From contig JAESUZ010002551.1 of NCBI GenBank assembly GCA_017311185.1, positions 1,860,001 to 1,924,000 of the forward strand: a stretch of DNA of 64,000 nt, given 5' to 3'. Below the pieces are notes generated by a model that was not told where the DNA came from, did not search any database, and saw nothing but the letters and a program-made list of their open reading frames with translations. The position numbers and the translations under genes were made by a program. This DNA comes from Proteles cristata cristata (taxonomy: Eukaryota > Chordata > Mammalia > Carnivora > Hyaenidae). Below are positions 35,586-47,870 of the stretch, piece by piece. The stretch's first letter is position 1; each line of letters begins with the position of its first letter.

Positions 35586-35714
35586 GGTAGAGTTGTTAAC
35601 AGATAAAGCAACTGGCAAATATTTAAGGAATCTCCCAATGTCATACAGCTGATCTAGAGCAAAGCTAGGATTAGAACCTAATCTAATCCTAAACCTGCTG
35701 AATTCCAAACTATG

Positions 35715-36309
35715 TCATCCGTGACCATGAGTTTCCTTGTTAGAGCCTGACAAATCTTAAAATCTTAGAAGCAGAAATCAATATAAAAACTGGTACGTCA
35801 CTACCAGTCTCTGAACATCACAGACTGTAGAATTTAGCCAGCAGTAATTCCCTTTGCCCAATCCCTCCCCAAACTTCCCCGTGCTTACTCCACCATCCTG
35901 TGTCCTGGGGAATCAATGAACTCAAAACAAATTTAAAAATAATTCTTCACAAGTTACTTGCTCCAAGAGATCTTTAATTTCTAATTATCCAGCTTTGTCT
36001 GTCTTTCTCTTATGTTGGTTTTAAAATAATACTTAATGTTTTGTTTTATAACTACAAAGCAATCCATGTTCAGTGTGACAAGTTTAGAAAATACAGAAAC
36101 ACACAAAGACAATAAATATCTGTTATAATCTCACCAACCAGAAATAACCACTGTTAGGATGTCAGTCATATTTCTAAGCAGGTTTTTATCTCAAAAACTG
36201 TTATTGTTTATATTACCTATTTTATATTAAGTCATAAATATTTACTCTGGAAAAATTAGAAATACAGGTAAGGATGGCTTTCCTTCCTACAGGTTTCTCT
36301 TGGTTCATT
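35715..36309. other. Intron, unassigned
   Basis: AT-rich. Nothing is named. Confidence 0.35.
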
Positions 36310-36310
36310 T

Positions 36311-36494
36311 TTAATTTAATGTTTATTTATTTTTGAGAGAGAGTGGGAGGTACAGAAACAGAGGGTGACAGAGGATCCAAAGCAGGCTCCGAGCTGACAG
36401 CACAGAGCCAGATGCAAGGCTCAAACTCAGGAAGCAGGAGATTATGACCTGAACCAAAGTCAGACGCTTAACCATGAGCCCCCCAGGTACCCCT
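36311..36494 (-). mobile_element. CAN SINE, minus, diverged
   Basis: 'aatgtttatttatttttgag' through 'ccccccaggtacccc', with indels. Flanks 'cttggttcat' and 'cttgattcat' are a mutated TSD. Confidence 0.92.
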
Positions 36495-38985
36495 TGATTC
36501 ATATTTGTAAAGGCAATATACAAGAGTCACTTACAGCAAGAAAATTAAACATTTGTCTTCCAAAATATAATACACATCTCTATACACAGGAATGAATTAC
36601 GACAAAAATATATAAGGCACGCTAGTTAGAAATTTTAAAGTCTATTTAATTTTTTCTGTTCCCCAAAACTTACGGGAATCTTTGTAGAAAAATATTTTCT
36701 CAGTGCTTTACACAGCCTTGTCTATGATACAGCTCAGGAATGTGAAGCAGGCATATTAGTCATAGTCTGAGATGACTCTGATTCTAGTTCTAGCACCTCT
36801 GTTTTTCCAGCTGTGTGCCTTAGGAAAGCCACCTGACATCTCTGAACCTTGATTTTCTTGTCTCTCTGGAATAAAGTTGAAATAGTTTCTCTCCTTATCT
36901 TACAGGACTATAAGAATAAATTAACTGACCACTATACAAACATGAGATGATCATTCATATAGAAAAGGAAGTAATATTCAGGTTTGTGTGTCTAAAAATC
37001 TCTTACTGGATTACCATATTTCAGGCCATGCATTATACTAGGCATAGCAAATAAGGATTGTAACCTATTTAGCTAACTCTAGTTTACAACGATGTTTCAC
37101 ATGTATTTTCTGATGTGATCTTCGCAGCAGCAATGTGCAGGAGGTAGTACCACATCTCTTCAATTCTAAGATGCAAATCTGAAGATTGCTGAAGTCCGTA
37201 TCAAAAGAAACTCATCACTAGCTATGCAGAATGGCCTGTCACTGCCTGCACTTGTTTAAACTTAAAAGTCAATGATCCATTCATTTGATTATCACTTCAG
37301 CTGAGTTATTTGTATCCCAAGGGTTGAATGTTATCTTTGGGGCTTGCAACAGCTGGGGGGGAAATTACACAAGAATACAGCACAGCAACCAGGGTGAGGG
37401 TGTGTGCAAGACCACCTCTCCCACAAGAAGTAATGTGACGAGAGGGAGCAGAAGCTGCCGATTCCCTAAGAACAGACTACTGATGTTTAAACGCTAGAAT
37501 AAGACCACCTCATGCATCTTACAGGACTGTCACTGAGATATTATCTGCCCAACACTTCAGAATAACTCCAAAGAAACAGTGTTTAATTATAAGTACAAAA
37601 GCCAGGAGTGTAACTAGTAGGGGGAAAAAAAAAAAGCTTTTAGGGATATTTATACAACAGGGCTCAAATTATTTACACCAGGAAATGTAATTTTAAACAA
37701 AAGAAACAGTAGGAAATGGGAGACCACAGTCCAGCGGCAACCACAGAATACTCTAAGAACTAATTAAGTATATAAATTGACATACGCCTAAGCCCTGCTG
37801 AGCCAGGGCGTGAGCCAACAAAAGACAAACTCCGTGGTGGCAAATTAAGCCAGAATATAGAGAGAACACAGGAGGGAGAGTAGGTTAACAGTGGAGGAAA
37901 ATGAGGTAGAGACCAGTGTCACGGAAGACGGGACAGAGACTGTGTCAGACCAAGACAATTCAGGCCAGTATCGCAAGCACAGGTTCAGACAAGAGGCCAC
38001 CCCATCTCAGGGTCTGCTGACTTAAGTAATTTAGAAGAATTTAGCTATTTCAGGTGAAGGTGCAGACTAAGTCTTTGACAGAAATAGTAAAGAAGAATGA
38101 TCTAGAACGAGTGGCTACATTTCTACTATGACTGGTTGGAAAAAATTATTGTATGCTTAACATAATGAGGACTTCCTCGCCCTTCAAAAAAGTTAATGCA
38201 GTTCTGCTGCATTTTAAAATAAATAGTACCTCAGAAGTGAGGAAATTGGAATCGTGAGAAATCTGGGGCCCAGCAGCACACGTAAAGCATAGCTAGGAGC
38301 CAAAAATAAATAGCACAGGGAAAATTCTGTCTTTACTAATCACAGCTACTAATGTTGGCCATTTACTTACTAATATGTATTCTGCGTACCTCTTCCTTTT
38401 ACTACTTGATTTTAGTGCTTAGCACTTCCTTTCTCAGCTGGACCCCCACCCCCTCAGCTGTCTTCCTGTGCTTCTTTCCCACTGTTCTCGTGAAAATTCT
38501 ATAATTAATACTATTATTTTCAACCCATATACCAGAGCCCGGCCCATTCACTTACAACAGATAACCTCGCCTCCTACGTAGGCAAGAAAGTAGAAGCTCT
38601 CCAGGCATGAGATTCCTTGAATGGTGTCCCTTCTTCTGTGTGCGTCTGTGTGGGCACAAACTTACCCACCTGCCTTGCTCCCTCCCTTCGGCCTCATGTG
38701 CATCTCTCCTGCTTTACAAAGTGACTATCTGTTCTTCAAGTTTTATCCTCTCCTCAAACTTGCCGCATTAATTATTCTGCCTCCCTCTCCCCTGGCTCTC
38801 CTCTCCGAGCCATGCAAATTATTCATGTCTCTCCTAGTATTAAAAAAAAAAAAAATCTCCTGTGACTCTGCATGCTGCTAACTCATCTGCTCCTGAGATC
38901 CACGGTCCAATCTACTGCTCCAAGTTAGGAGGCTGATTGCTCTAGACCTTAGCATTCGAGTTCCTTTGTCCTCTGGATTCTGATC
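36495..38985. other. Intron with MIR traces at about 36740-36930 and 37090-37200
   Basis: MIR text 'gtgtgccttaggaaagccac' and 'cttgattttcttgtctctct'. Elsewhere it is anonymous, with a run of 13 A at about 38840. Confidence 0.5.
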
Positions 38986-38989
38986 ATGA

Positions 38990-39270
38990 TTGTCCACTGG
39001 GAGGCACTGACAGGAGACTGATAGGAAGTATTTACCTCCCTCCCGCCTTCCACAGCCACTGAGCTTCCATAACCCCATTCCTGCTCTTCTGGCCCCTTTG
39101 GGCCTATGAGCGCTAATAGCCTCCTACTCTGTCCCTGCTGGTTCCTGGTGCCTCTGTTGCTGGGCCCCTTAAAATCTGTCCATACCTCCCTAAAAAGTTT
39201 CTATATTAAATTCTATTCAGCTCAACTTTTTGTGTGAGCTGTTTCCTGCCAGGACCCTGACTGATACACC
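38990..39270 (+). repeat. Ancient LTR-like repeat end
   Basis: 'gctgggccccttaaaatctg', 'tatattaaattctattcagc' and 'cctgccaggaccctgactga' form the familiar end of an old mammalian repeat that I cannot name confidently. Confidence 0.45.
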
Positions 39271-39284
39271 TCATGCTCCCCTCT

Positions 39285-39770
39285 AGCTCTTTTCCATTTC
39301 TTTCCAGGCATGCTTCCTGAAAGAGTGGTCTGTGCTATTGTTCACAATGGTCTCTCATTCACCCCTCCATTCACTGGGATCTGGCTTCTGCTTCACTCTA
39401 TAAATCCACCAAACTGATCTCTCAAGTAGAATATTCAAGACCATTTACGATCTGGCCCTGTCTACTTTCCATCTCTATCTCCCACCAGCTGCCATTAGTC
39501 CATGCACGTCCCTAACCATAACAAGTGTCCCTGCTTGCCTCAGGACCTGTACAGGATTCTCTCCACCTGCTTCAGGCAGCTAGCGAATCTAGTCATTGTG
39601 CAAGCTTCAACTCAGGAAACACCTCCTCCTGGGAATCCCTCCCTAACTCACCAGCCTCCACCAGCTAGAATTGTTCCTCACTTGAATGCCAAGCTCCTGT
39701 ACCCAATTCTTGCACTCATCACATTATATCATTGTGATTTATCTTGTAATACTACCTAACACTTATCTCT
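39285..39770 (+). mobile_element. LINE-2 (L2) 3' fragment
   Basis: Long, well-kept L2 text: 'gaccatttacgatctggccc', 'tgcctcaggacctgtacagg', 'gaatccctccctaactcacc', 'cattgtgatttatcttg'. The short ORF at 39502-39759 is L2 sequence, not a gene. Confidence 0.85.
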
Positions 39771-42540
39771 TTCAGAAAAGAATGACTCCAGGTTCTTCTT
39801 TTACATCTTGAGGCAAAAGCTTATGTGATAACCCTTTAATGCGAAGTACAATTCCAGGGAAGCAGGAGTGAGGCAGGAAAGAAGAGAAAGCAAACCTAAG
39901 AAAGCATGTCACTGAGCTAGACACAATTTCTTTTTGAATCCGGAGATTTGTAGAATATCATCACAGAGGCAGGATAAATGCACTGGATCTTCAAACAGCC
40001 AGCGCACATGTAGGAACAAAGAGGAAACTGGCAACTGACACCCTTCTCTCATTGGTCAAAGTTTGGCCACATGGGATATTAACTCCCCACAACTCATAGG
40101 TTACCCGTATGTGAATGAATAGGTCCCACTGTGTTTCAGTGACAATAAGGGAACCTTTAGAGCTTCAGTTAAGAGGCACCTAGCATGGGCATGAAGACGT
40201 TCTTGGGTTCTTTCTTCAAGCAACATGAGAGATTGCTCCCACAGCAACTTAGCCACGTTGTGGGAGCAGCAGAGGTTGCCTCAGTCAACACGAAAAATGC
40301 CCAGATCTGAGGTGATGTATAAACTGAATGTGGTTCAAAAAGCCAATATAGTTTCAGAAAAATAATAAGCATTCAATATACATATATGTATACACACACA
40401 CACAAACACACAGACATATATATGTACTGACTAATTTACTGGAAGAATTTATACCTGTGCCCAATTGATAAATCTCAGTTGAGAAGTCTAAATCTCTCAA
40501 TGTTAAGTCCAATAAGGTATTAATATCACAAACAGTACCAGATTACAACTAGCAATGAAGCTCATGAGCAGAATTAGCCTTCTAAAAATTAGATGGTTGA
40601 CAGTCCACTGCTGCAAGTAAGTTCAACCTCTTTATAAATGTCTTCCCTTTCAGAGACAAATCTAATACCCTAAGCTAAGATGTTTTACTTATCAATCAGT
40701 GTTTCTCAGTGCTGTGGGACAATTCCCATTGTGCAGGGCTATCCTACTCAGCTGACCAAAATGAATCTTACAATTTAAAAATAAGAAATGTTGCCATTTG
40801 ACTGAGGCCATTTTTTCTAATAGTAATATAGTGATAGAAAACTTTTTAGAAAATGGATCTTCCACTGGATCCAAATTCCATACCACATTAATAAACAGCA
40901 ACTAAGCAAGTTTCCATACTTGAAACCATAGTAACCATTCTCCAAAGAACCGGAGCAGTGCTCCAATATTAAACCCGTGTTCATCTTACTTTCCCCCAAC
41001 ACACCCTACTTGTATACCACTCACTAGTATCTAGATGAGGCCAAATTATATAACTTAGAACAAACGAGGAGAAAGAACTCCCAGTCTTTTTTTTTTTCTT
41101 TTTGATAAGAAGGAATTGAAATCAACTGTGATTATACTTACTCAGTCATATGCTTAAAGCAAGCAAATAAGGTAGGGTTAACAATTGGCCGTTTCAGCCT
41201 TAAAGCAGAAAAGTTAGCCCATGTCCACAACCTAATTCAAGTACAAGCAGGTCTGTTAAAGTCCTTGATCATGAGCTGAAATTTAGATTTAGACAACATT
41301 CACATCCTGTAGGCCAGTCCCCTATAGGAACCTTTGCTGGAAGACATCCTGAAATGTCATTTAATCCTTTTTCTCCTCTACAGGCAATATAGTATCAGCA
41401 AGATAACAGGGTTTCCATAAAAATTTGCAGCACCACCTTCAGAATAGAGTTAGCCTCCTCTTTCTAATGCAGAGAGGCTACTGGCTGAGCCACAGGCTCC
41501 ATTATTGGGGGACCTACATTTCATCATGATGAGTTCAAAGGGGCATCCAAATTTCTTCTCTAGTATCATATTCTTGAATTACTTACTGTTTTAATGAAGG
41601 CTTCCCACTCTTTCAACCAATGGCTCATATTTACATTTACTGTTAAGTAGCTGACTCACAGATGATACTGCAGAAGCCATCACCTCAGAAATTAAATTCA
41701 AAAGTGAAGTTCTTCCTAAAAATTTTTATTAAAATGCTCTGGCTTAAATGCTTGTTTTGATTGCCTGCACATCGAATTTTAAAGTTGGTGTTGAAAGAAA
41801 CCATTATTTACAACTATTTTCTTAGCTATAGTAATTTAATTCGAGGCAGAACTATGTAGCTGATGTGAGCACATGCCTCTGAAACTACACCAGCTTTGAT
41901 TCAACAGCAGATTGTTTAATTCTTCATCCTCTGTAGAATAATGCTAAGAATAGTATCTTCCCCACAAAATTGTTTTGACAATTAAATGAGTTAATATAGG
42001 ACAGTGCTTAGGACATGTCTGGATCCTAGCAACCACTGTGAATGTATTGCCACTATTACTACAAAACAGTTTAAACACAGTTTCCAAAAAAAGCATGTCT
42101 GCATTAACCTCATGATGCGTTCTTGTTACAGGCCTGGGTGCACGTGTCTCCCCATCTCCAGGGAGCCCAAGCAACCCAAGGGAAAGGGTAAATGCCACCT
42201 CTGTCGCTATAAATCTCGTAAAGCCTATCGTGGAGCCTGAAACTCCACGTGACACACGTGAGTCACAACACATACACTGCATGAAACAATGAACCAAAAT
42301 AGATCCCACTTACCCCAAAATGAAACTCTCTCCAAAGTTTTAAGAAAACAAAGAGAAGACCTAAGTGAGTCATTTTACTTTTCTCTCATGCACACCAGCA
42401 ATTTAAGTACAAATTGACCTGACAACACAGTGTTGTAAAACCATTAATAACTATAAATTAAAATCACCAGAGTCTTCCATAGTGAAAGGTTCTCCTGCTA
42501 TTACAGTAAAATGAACACATGAAGGCTGACCAATCACCTA
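39771..42540. other. Intron with MIR at about 41890-42010 and a small CpG-bearing patch at 42120-42260
   Basis: The MIR reads 'gtttaattcttcatcctctg' and 'gacaattaaatgagttaata'. The patch near 42190-42260 has several CpGs and an AP-1-like 'tgagtca'. The rest is unassigned, with a short AT/CA alternation at 40375-40425. Confidence 0.45.
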
Positions 42541-42755
42541 TTTTTTTTTTTAATTTATTTCTGAGAGAGAGAGAGAAAGTGTAAGCAGGGGAGGGTCAGA
42601 GAGAGAGAGGGGGAGATACAGAATCTGAAACAGGCTCCAGGTTCTGAGCTGGCTCTCAGCACAGAGGCTAACGCGGGGCTCGAACCGATATACCATGAGA
42701 TCATGACCTGAGCCGAAGTTGGACGCTTAACCAACTGAGCCACCCAGGCACCCCC
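42541..42755 (-). mobile_element. CAN SINE, minus
   Basis: Poly-T start, GA-rich linker and 'gccacccaggcacccc' end. The TSD is approximately caatcacc at 42531 and 42756. Confidence 0.95.
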
Positions 42756-42770
42756 CAATCACCGATTTTT

Positions 42771-43484
42771 GTTTGAGTTTCATAAATAATGAACAGACAG
42801 ATTGTAGGTATTTTTTAAATATGCAATTTCAATCAATTCTGTCTTTATTTCCCTTTTAAATTATGCAGGCTATATGCTCTGGGCTCCAAATATCACTTGG
42901 TTTAGCTATAATGAAGACGGTGAAATATGCACATACAAAACATGTGCCTGTTTAGAAATCAGAGATGCTCCCATAGTGCCTTTGGCTATGCTGGCTCTCA
43001 AATCAGCAGACTGGCTGGCGGCCGTAGCATGAGACAGCTCAGGAGGCTGTGGACTGCTACTGTGGTGTGAAGGGCTCTGAGTATTTTTAAGTGTAAACAA
43101 GCACACTAGCACAGACAGACCATTTTACAAGTAACATCTGCATATATTTTGGTCCTTTTATACTGCCATGCCGCTGCCAATGGCACTTAGCACCACTTAT
43201 GCAGAAGCGACTGAAAAGAAATTCATGAAGCAGAACTGGTTTTCATTTTTAGCCCTTGCTTTCCCTTTATGTAGCAGCTCTGACCACCATTTCTGAGACT
43301 TCTTGTTTGTGCCTGGTTCTTTGCCTCAAGTTTCAAGTGAAATGCCCAGAGTCCTGTTCTTTATACTGAGATCCCAAGGAGTGGAAAATATATAAATTCA
43401 AAATATAACAAAAAATAGTACATCCTTACTATTGTAGAACAAAATTATAAGCCCTCAAAATTTTGATTCAATCATGGACAAAAT
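42771..43484. other. Intron, unassigned
   Basis: No gene or named repeat. Confidence 0.35.
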
Positions 43485-43500
43485 TAAAAGAGAAAATATA

Positions 43501-43660
43501 GTCCCGCGTCGGGCTCTGTGCTGACTGCCAGCTCAGAGCCTGGAGCCTGTTTCAGCCTGTGACTCCCTCTCTCTCTGACCCTCCCCTGCTCACGCTGTCT
43601 CTCTCTCTCTCTCTCCTAAAAATAAATAAAACATTAAAAAAAAATAAATTTAAAAAAAAA
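43501..43660 (+). mobile_element. 5'-truncated CAN SINE with TSD
   Basis: Starts inside the element ('gtcccgcgtcgggctctgtg'), lacking the first ~90 bp including the promoter boxes. The perfect 16-bp TSD taaaagagaaaatata at 43485-43500 and 43661-43676 shows it was truncated on insertion, not later. Confidence 0.95.
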
Positions 43661-43748
43661 TAAAAGAGAAAATATAGGTCAAAATAGTATTTTAAGGGAT
43701 ATAACGTGAAGAAATAACTTTGCAAATCTTAGTTAAGAATTCAAAGTA

Positions 43749-43959
43749 GTGAGGTGAGCCTGGGTGGCTCTGTCAGTTAAGCATCCAGCTTCAGCTCCGG
43801 TCATGATCTTGCCATTCGTGAGTTCAAGCCCTGCCTCAGGCTCTCTGCTGACAGCTCAGAGCCTGGATCGGCTTCAGATTCTGTGTATCCCTCTTTCTCT
43901 GCCCCTCCTCGGGCTCACACTCTGTATCTCAAAAATAAATAAATGTTAAAAGAAATTTA
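43749..43959 (+). mobile_element. CAN SINE with 14-bp TSD
   Basis: Full copy. The TSD aagaattcaaagta is at 43735-43748 and 43960-43973. Confidence 0.95.
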
Positions 43960-43973
43960 AAGAATTCAAAGTA

Positions 43974-45019
43974 TTGAACTAGCTGTTACTCTTCTCGGGG
44001 AGATAAAAAAGAGGTCAATGATTATTTTCCGAGGACCGCTTGAACACAGAGCAAAGACAGAGAACCAGTTGGATGGGTTAATGGTTTTATTTTAGATATA
44101 ACTATATAGTCCATGGCCCTCACCATAAAATATTATTTTTCAAAGTCTTCAGAGAAGAAATAAGCTCCCAAACTGCAAACTACAAAAACTTTATATAATC
44201 GCCCTGGAATACATACTTCAACCATACAGCAAGCTGTAGCCACAAAGCTTGGAAACCCTACTTGTCAAAGGGAATGATGTTTGTTCCTTTCATCTACGGG
44301 ACACATTTGCTACAAAGAAAAAATAGAATTTGTGCATCTGAGATATAAATAAATCAACCATGACTATTTATTGCTCTATCAATGTATGCAATCACAGATT
44401 TATTTATGAATGTATCATATTTAGATCTGCCATACATTGTAACCGAAGACATTGGGCACGGAGTTAAAATGCAGTTTAAGTGCTATGAAGACCCAAAGAC
44501 TAGCAAAATGCCTGCATGTAGTTGGCACAAAGCTAACACTTGGCAAGTGACTGTATCAGGTGACTGGGAGAGTGATGATGATTCATTTTATAGCTGAAGA
44601 AACAAGAGTCCCATGCTATTAAATAACTACGTTACTGAACAGCCGGTCAGTGACAGAACCAAGGCAGGCATTCCAAGGTAGCCTACTCCCACTCATGTTT
44701 TGTCTAGTACACCACACAGCCTCTCCGTCCAGGAAAATAGGTTCTCACATCCAGACCTCCTCATTTCTAGGGAATGTCATGGTCTATGTGGCTGCTGAGA
44801 AAAATTTAGTCTTCTATTTTCAAAACGCCTGCATAACATTCCCTATTATACATGTAATTACAGAAGAATTGTTGACAGGTGGGACAATGTGCCCCGGCTT
44901 TGCTATGCCATGGTCTGTTCTCTTCACCAAAAACAAGAAACAGTTTAGAGCTGATTTGAAGTTTCTGGGAAGTCATGAGGCTTCTTTTGTCTTTCTACTT
45001 CATCTATCTTGATTTCCAT
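43974..45019. other. Intron with a MIR-like trace at about 44420-44690
   Basis: 'caaaatgcctgcatgtagtt' and 'tatagctgaagaaacaagag' fit a MIR. The 120-codon ORF at 44650-45012 overlaps its end and has no recognised domain. Confidence 0.45.
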
Positions 45020-45022
45020 CCT

Positions 45023-45632
45023 CTGTTGGGAGCCATTCTGAGCCCACTAGTCAAGAAAACTCCTGGTGAGGTTAAAGCAAGTTTGCATGGTCTCTTGCCA
45101 ATCAGATGACGACCAATATCCACCCCCACTCAATTATTTCTGCTTGAGCACTGACCCCCCAGGTACCTTGCTGATTGGTATCGGGAGTGACTTGTCCCCT
45201 TATCTGGCCCTGGTATGATGACTGCACCCTGTGAAGGAACTTATTGTGGGAACTTCTTCTATGATTATGGGAACAGACATCATGTCTCCAACAGGTCCTG
45301 TTTTCCTCAATCTTTCCTTGAGCTATGAACAGGTTAATGACCCTTACTCATAAAAGATTGACCTTTACACGTACAATTCTGTTTCTACCGTTGTGTTAGT
45401 CCAAGAGGTTCATACACCTCAACATGTAAATCAGCTAACCAAAAATATCTCTCACGCCCTAGCTATTCAAGAAATCATAAAACTAGACACAAAGGTAAAT
45501 ACACTCGAAGAGGCTATTCTATGTATTGGAAATGAGCTAAACTCTTTAAAGGTATGGTTGGCTCTCTGGTGCCATAAAGAATATAACTGGAAAATCAAGT
45601 CTTGCCCTGAGACAAAGAGCCTAACTTAGAGA
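45023..45632 (+). mobile_element. Endogenous retrovirus remnant: class II (betaretrovirus-like) env fragment
   Basis: The segment at 45393-45629 reads as a piece of a retroviral envelope transmembrane subunit. There is a heptad-rich helix (VNQLTKNISHALAIQE, then NTLEEAILCIGNELNSLK), followed by a short stretch with a cysteine (LALWCHKEYNWK). The arrangement is that of class II endogenous retroviruses. Upstream, 45180-45390 has cysteine-containing, stop-interrupted sequence that may be surface-subunit remains. The frame stops after 78 codons, the fusion peptide is not readable in frame, and no gag or pol is seen. It is dead. Exact boundaries are uncertain. Confidence 0.6.
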
Positions 45633-46115
45633 GAAGGAATAGATAGGAGCAGAACATAAGTTACCACATATACCTTTGCTAACTGATGATGTATAGCAAC
45701 CCCTTCCCTAAGGCCTACATTCCACAAACACCTTCCCTTACCCTGGCAGCTGTGATGAGGATGGATAAGAGTATCTAAAAACCTATGACTTAATCTTAGT
45801 GTTACTAAAATGTGAACACCAGTTATTTTCTTAGTTACTCAACCTCACTATAATGGGGGCAGTTCTGCAAGAAGACTTCTGTAAAACCTGTTTCTGTACA
45901 TTTTCCAAAACATCTTATCACAGAGAACTATCCAGTGTAAAAATTCCATTTTCTGATGCCATGTTAACGTTTGACCTATAAATAAAGACACCAAACCGAC
46001 AGGGCAGAGATGCCTGCCCGGTGATCAGAAAGATTCCCGTGGCTCTCTCACTGCCTCCCTCGCCGACACCGTCCATCCTTCAGGGATCCCTGAACCTCGC
46101 TGGAGCTGGACTCTG
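45633..46115 (+). mobile_element. Probable 3' LTR of the same retroviral remnant
   Basis: Directly follows the env fragment. It contains a combined TATA-box and poly-A-signal-like string 'tataaataaaga' at 45977-45988. After it comes a C/T-rich U5-like region ('ctcactgcctccctcgcc') ending near 46110. No matching 5' LTR was found within the window, so the provirus was deleted or inserted incomplete. Confidence 0.5.
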
Positions 46116-46928
46116 GCACTCCTCAAGGTCCTTTGATGATCCAAGAAGGCCTCTGAACTCCTGCCATTCTTATGACAGTCAGTGAGACAAAAAGAACCTA
46201 AGAGGAGAGAATGTGTGCCCTCTCCCTTTCAAAGGGCCTTCCTGGAAATCCCATCTGACACATCTGTTTATAGCTCATCTGCCAAAACTTGGTCCATTGC
46301 CACAGGCTGCAGAGAATCTTGGGAAAGCATCTTTTAACTAAGTGTGCTTCCCGGGTTTCCATCACTAAGGAAGAGGGGATAATAAACATTGGGAGGGAAC
46401 TGCCTCATACGCTTTTTCCAGTTTGTAAATAAAAATAGTGTTATCAATGAAGGGGGGGAAGTAATCTGCTACAATAGGAAGCTGACTAAAACAAACAAAA
46501 CAGAACAACAAAATAATGTTCTAAATAAAAGCAATTTATAAAGCTAGTGTTCCTAGAATTAGTTCAGGAATCTTCAGTCAGGATGAAATTCAAATAAAAC
46601 GGAGATTTACTACAGCTCATGCTAAAGAAATGAGACTCATATTATTTCCTAAGCTAAGTTCATGTGAAAAAACTTAGGAAAGGCAATTTCATAACTAAGC
46701 CCTCGTAAATATTGTCTTTCCTAGCACAAACTGACTAATCACATTAAATGGAAAGGTGAAATTCCTCCTTTCTATGCTGCTATGGGGACAGAACAATGTC
46801 ATTCTAAACAGAAGTTTCTCTAATGTCGTCACTGATGTTCTGACCCAAAATTATTTCAGCATATTATATTTTGAAAACCCTGTATCAGTTTGAAAACAAC
46901 ACCTAAATTGTTTTAATTAAAAATGTTT
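46116..46928. other. Intron, unassigned
   Basis: AT-rich. No gene or named repeat. Confidence 0.35.
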
Positions 46929-47116
46929 AGGCACCTGGGTAGCTTGGTTGGTTAAGCATCTGACTTCAGCTCAGGTCATGATCTCCCTGCATCAGGCTCT
47001 GCACTGACAGCATGGAGCCTGCCTGGGATATTCATTCACTCACTCACTCACTCACTCACTCACTCACTCACTCATTCATTCATTCATTCATATTCTCTCT
47101 CTCTCAAAATAAATAA
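46929..47116 (+). mobile_element. CAN SINE, left half of an inverted pair
   Basis: 'aggcacctgggtagcttggt' head and 'caaaataaataaactt' end. The CT linker has been replaced by a (CACT)n/(CATT)n microsatellite at about 47033-47090. Confidence 0.94.
47033..47090. repeat. (CACT)n/(CATT)n microsatellite
   Basis: About 10 CACT units followed by about 4 CATT units, inside the SINE linker. Confidence 0.95.
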
Positions 47117-47120
47117 ACTT

Positions 47121-47303
47121 AATTTTTTAATGTGTATTATTTATTTTTGAGAGCAAAAGAAACAGAGCACAAGTGGGAGAGGGGCAGAGAGAAAGGGAGA
47201 CACAGAATAAGCAGCAGCCTCTGAGCTGTCAGCACAAACCATGAGACCATGACCTGAGCCGAAGTCAGAAGACACTTAACTGACTAAGCACCCAGGCACC
47301 TCT
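47121..47303 (-). mobile_element. CAN SINE, right half of an inverted pair
   Basis: 'gtgtattatttatttttgag' through 'gcacccaggcacct'. It is tail-to-tail with the plus copy and separated by only a few bases, so the two can pair in a transcript. Confidence 0.92.
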
Positions 47304-47696
47304 AAATAATCTTTAAAAAAAAATGTCATGATCACGTATCAAGAGGGCCACTATAAAAACTATAAGAGACTGATTGAGAGTAAAAACGAAATCTATGAAA
47401 TGAAGTGACTGGAACCCAGAACTAAGTTCACTTCCACAACTACACAGTGGTCTATGCAAATGCGCAAGGAGTATAGCAGTGAATGAGACATGGCCATGCC
47501 CTCTGGAACAAGTGGACAAATTCAAGAGATGATGACTTATCTCAATGTAATGCCATAACTACTGAGCATAGAACTTCAAAAGAAGAAAGAAAATCATGCA
47601 TCTTGGTTATTATAAAATGAGGGGAATCTTACAAATATTTGGAGGACAGCTAACTAGTTACTAACAGTGATAAATCTCTCATTTAATAACTGTATT
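47304..47696. other. Intron, unassigned
   Basis: Nothing recognised. Confidence 0.35.
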
Positions 47697-47870
47697 TTTA
47701 AAAATATTTATTTATTTTGAGAGAGAGAACACATGCAAGAGTGCATGCATAGGACAGGGAGAGAGAGAGGGAAAGGGAGAGGGGCAGGGAGGGGAAGAGA
47801 GGGAGAGAGGGGGAGAAAGAGAGATTGAGAATGAGGGGAAGGAGATGGGTAAGCAAGTCGCTCCTAGTAG
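47697..47870 (-). mobile_element. Partial CAN SINE with expanded GA-rich linker
   Basis: Starts 'aaatatttatttattttgag', then about 100 bp of GA-rich purine tract (47755-47865). The tRNA-like head is missing. Confidence 0.75.

Noticed and set aside
35280..35708. 142-codon minus-strand ORF
   Set aside because: Most of it is the translated CAN SINE at 35368-35585 (the recurrent 'VAQSVRRPTSAQVM' pattern seen in many SINE frames).
47033..47090. CRISPR-like short direct repeats
   Set aside because: The units are 4-bp microsatellite repeats with no spacers, in a mammalian intron.
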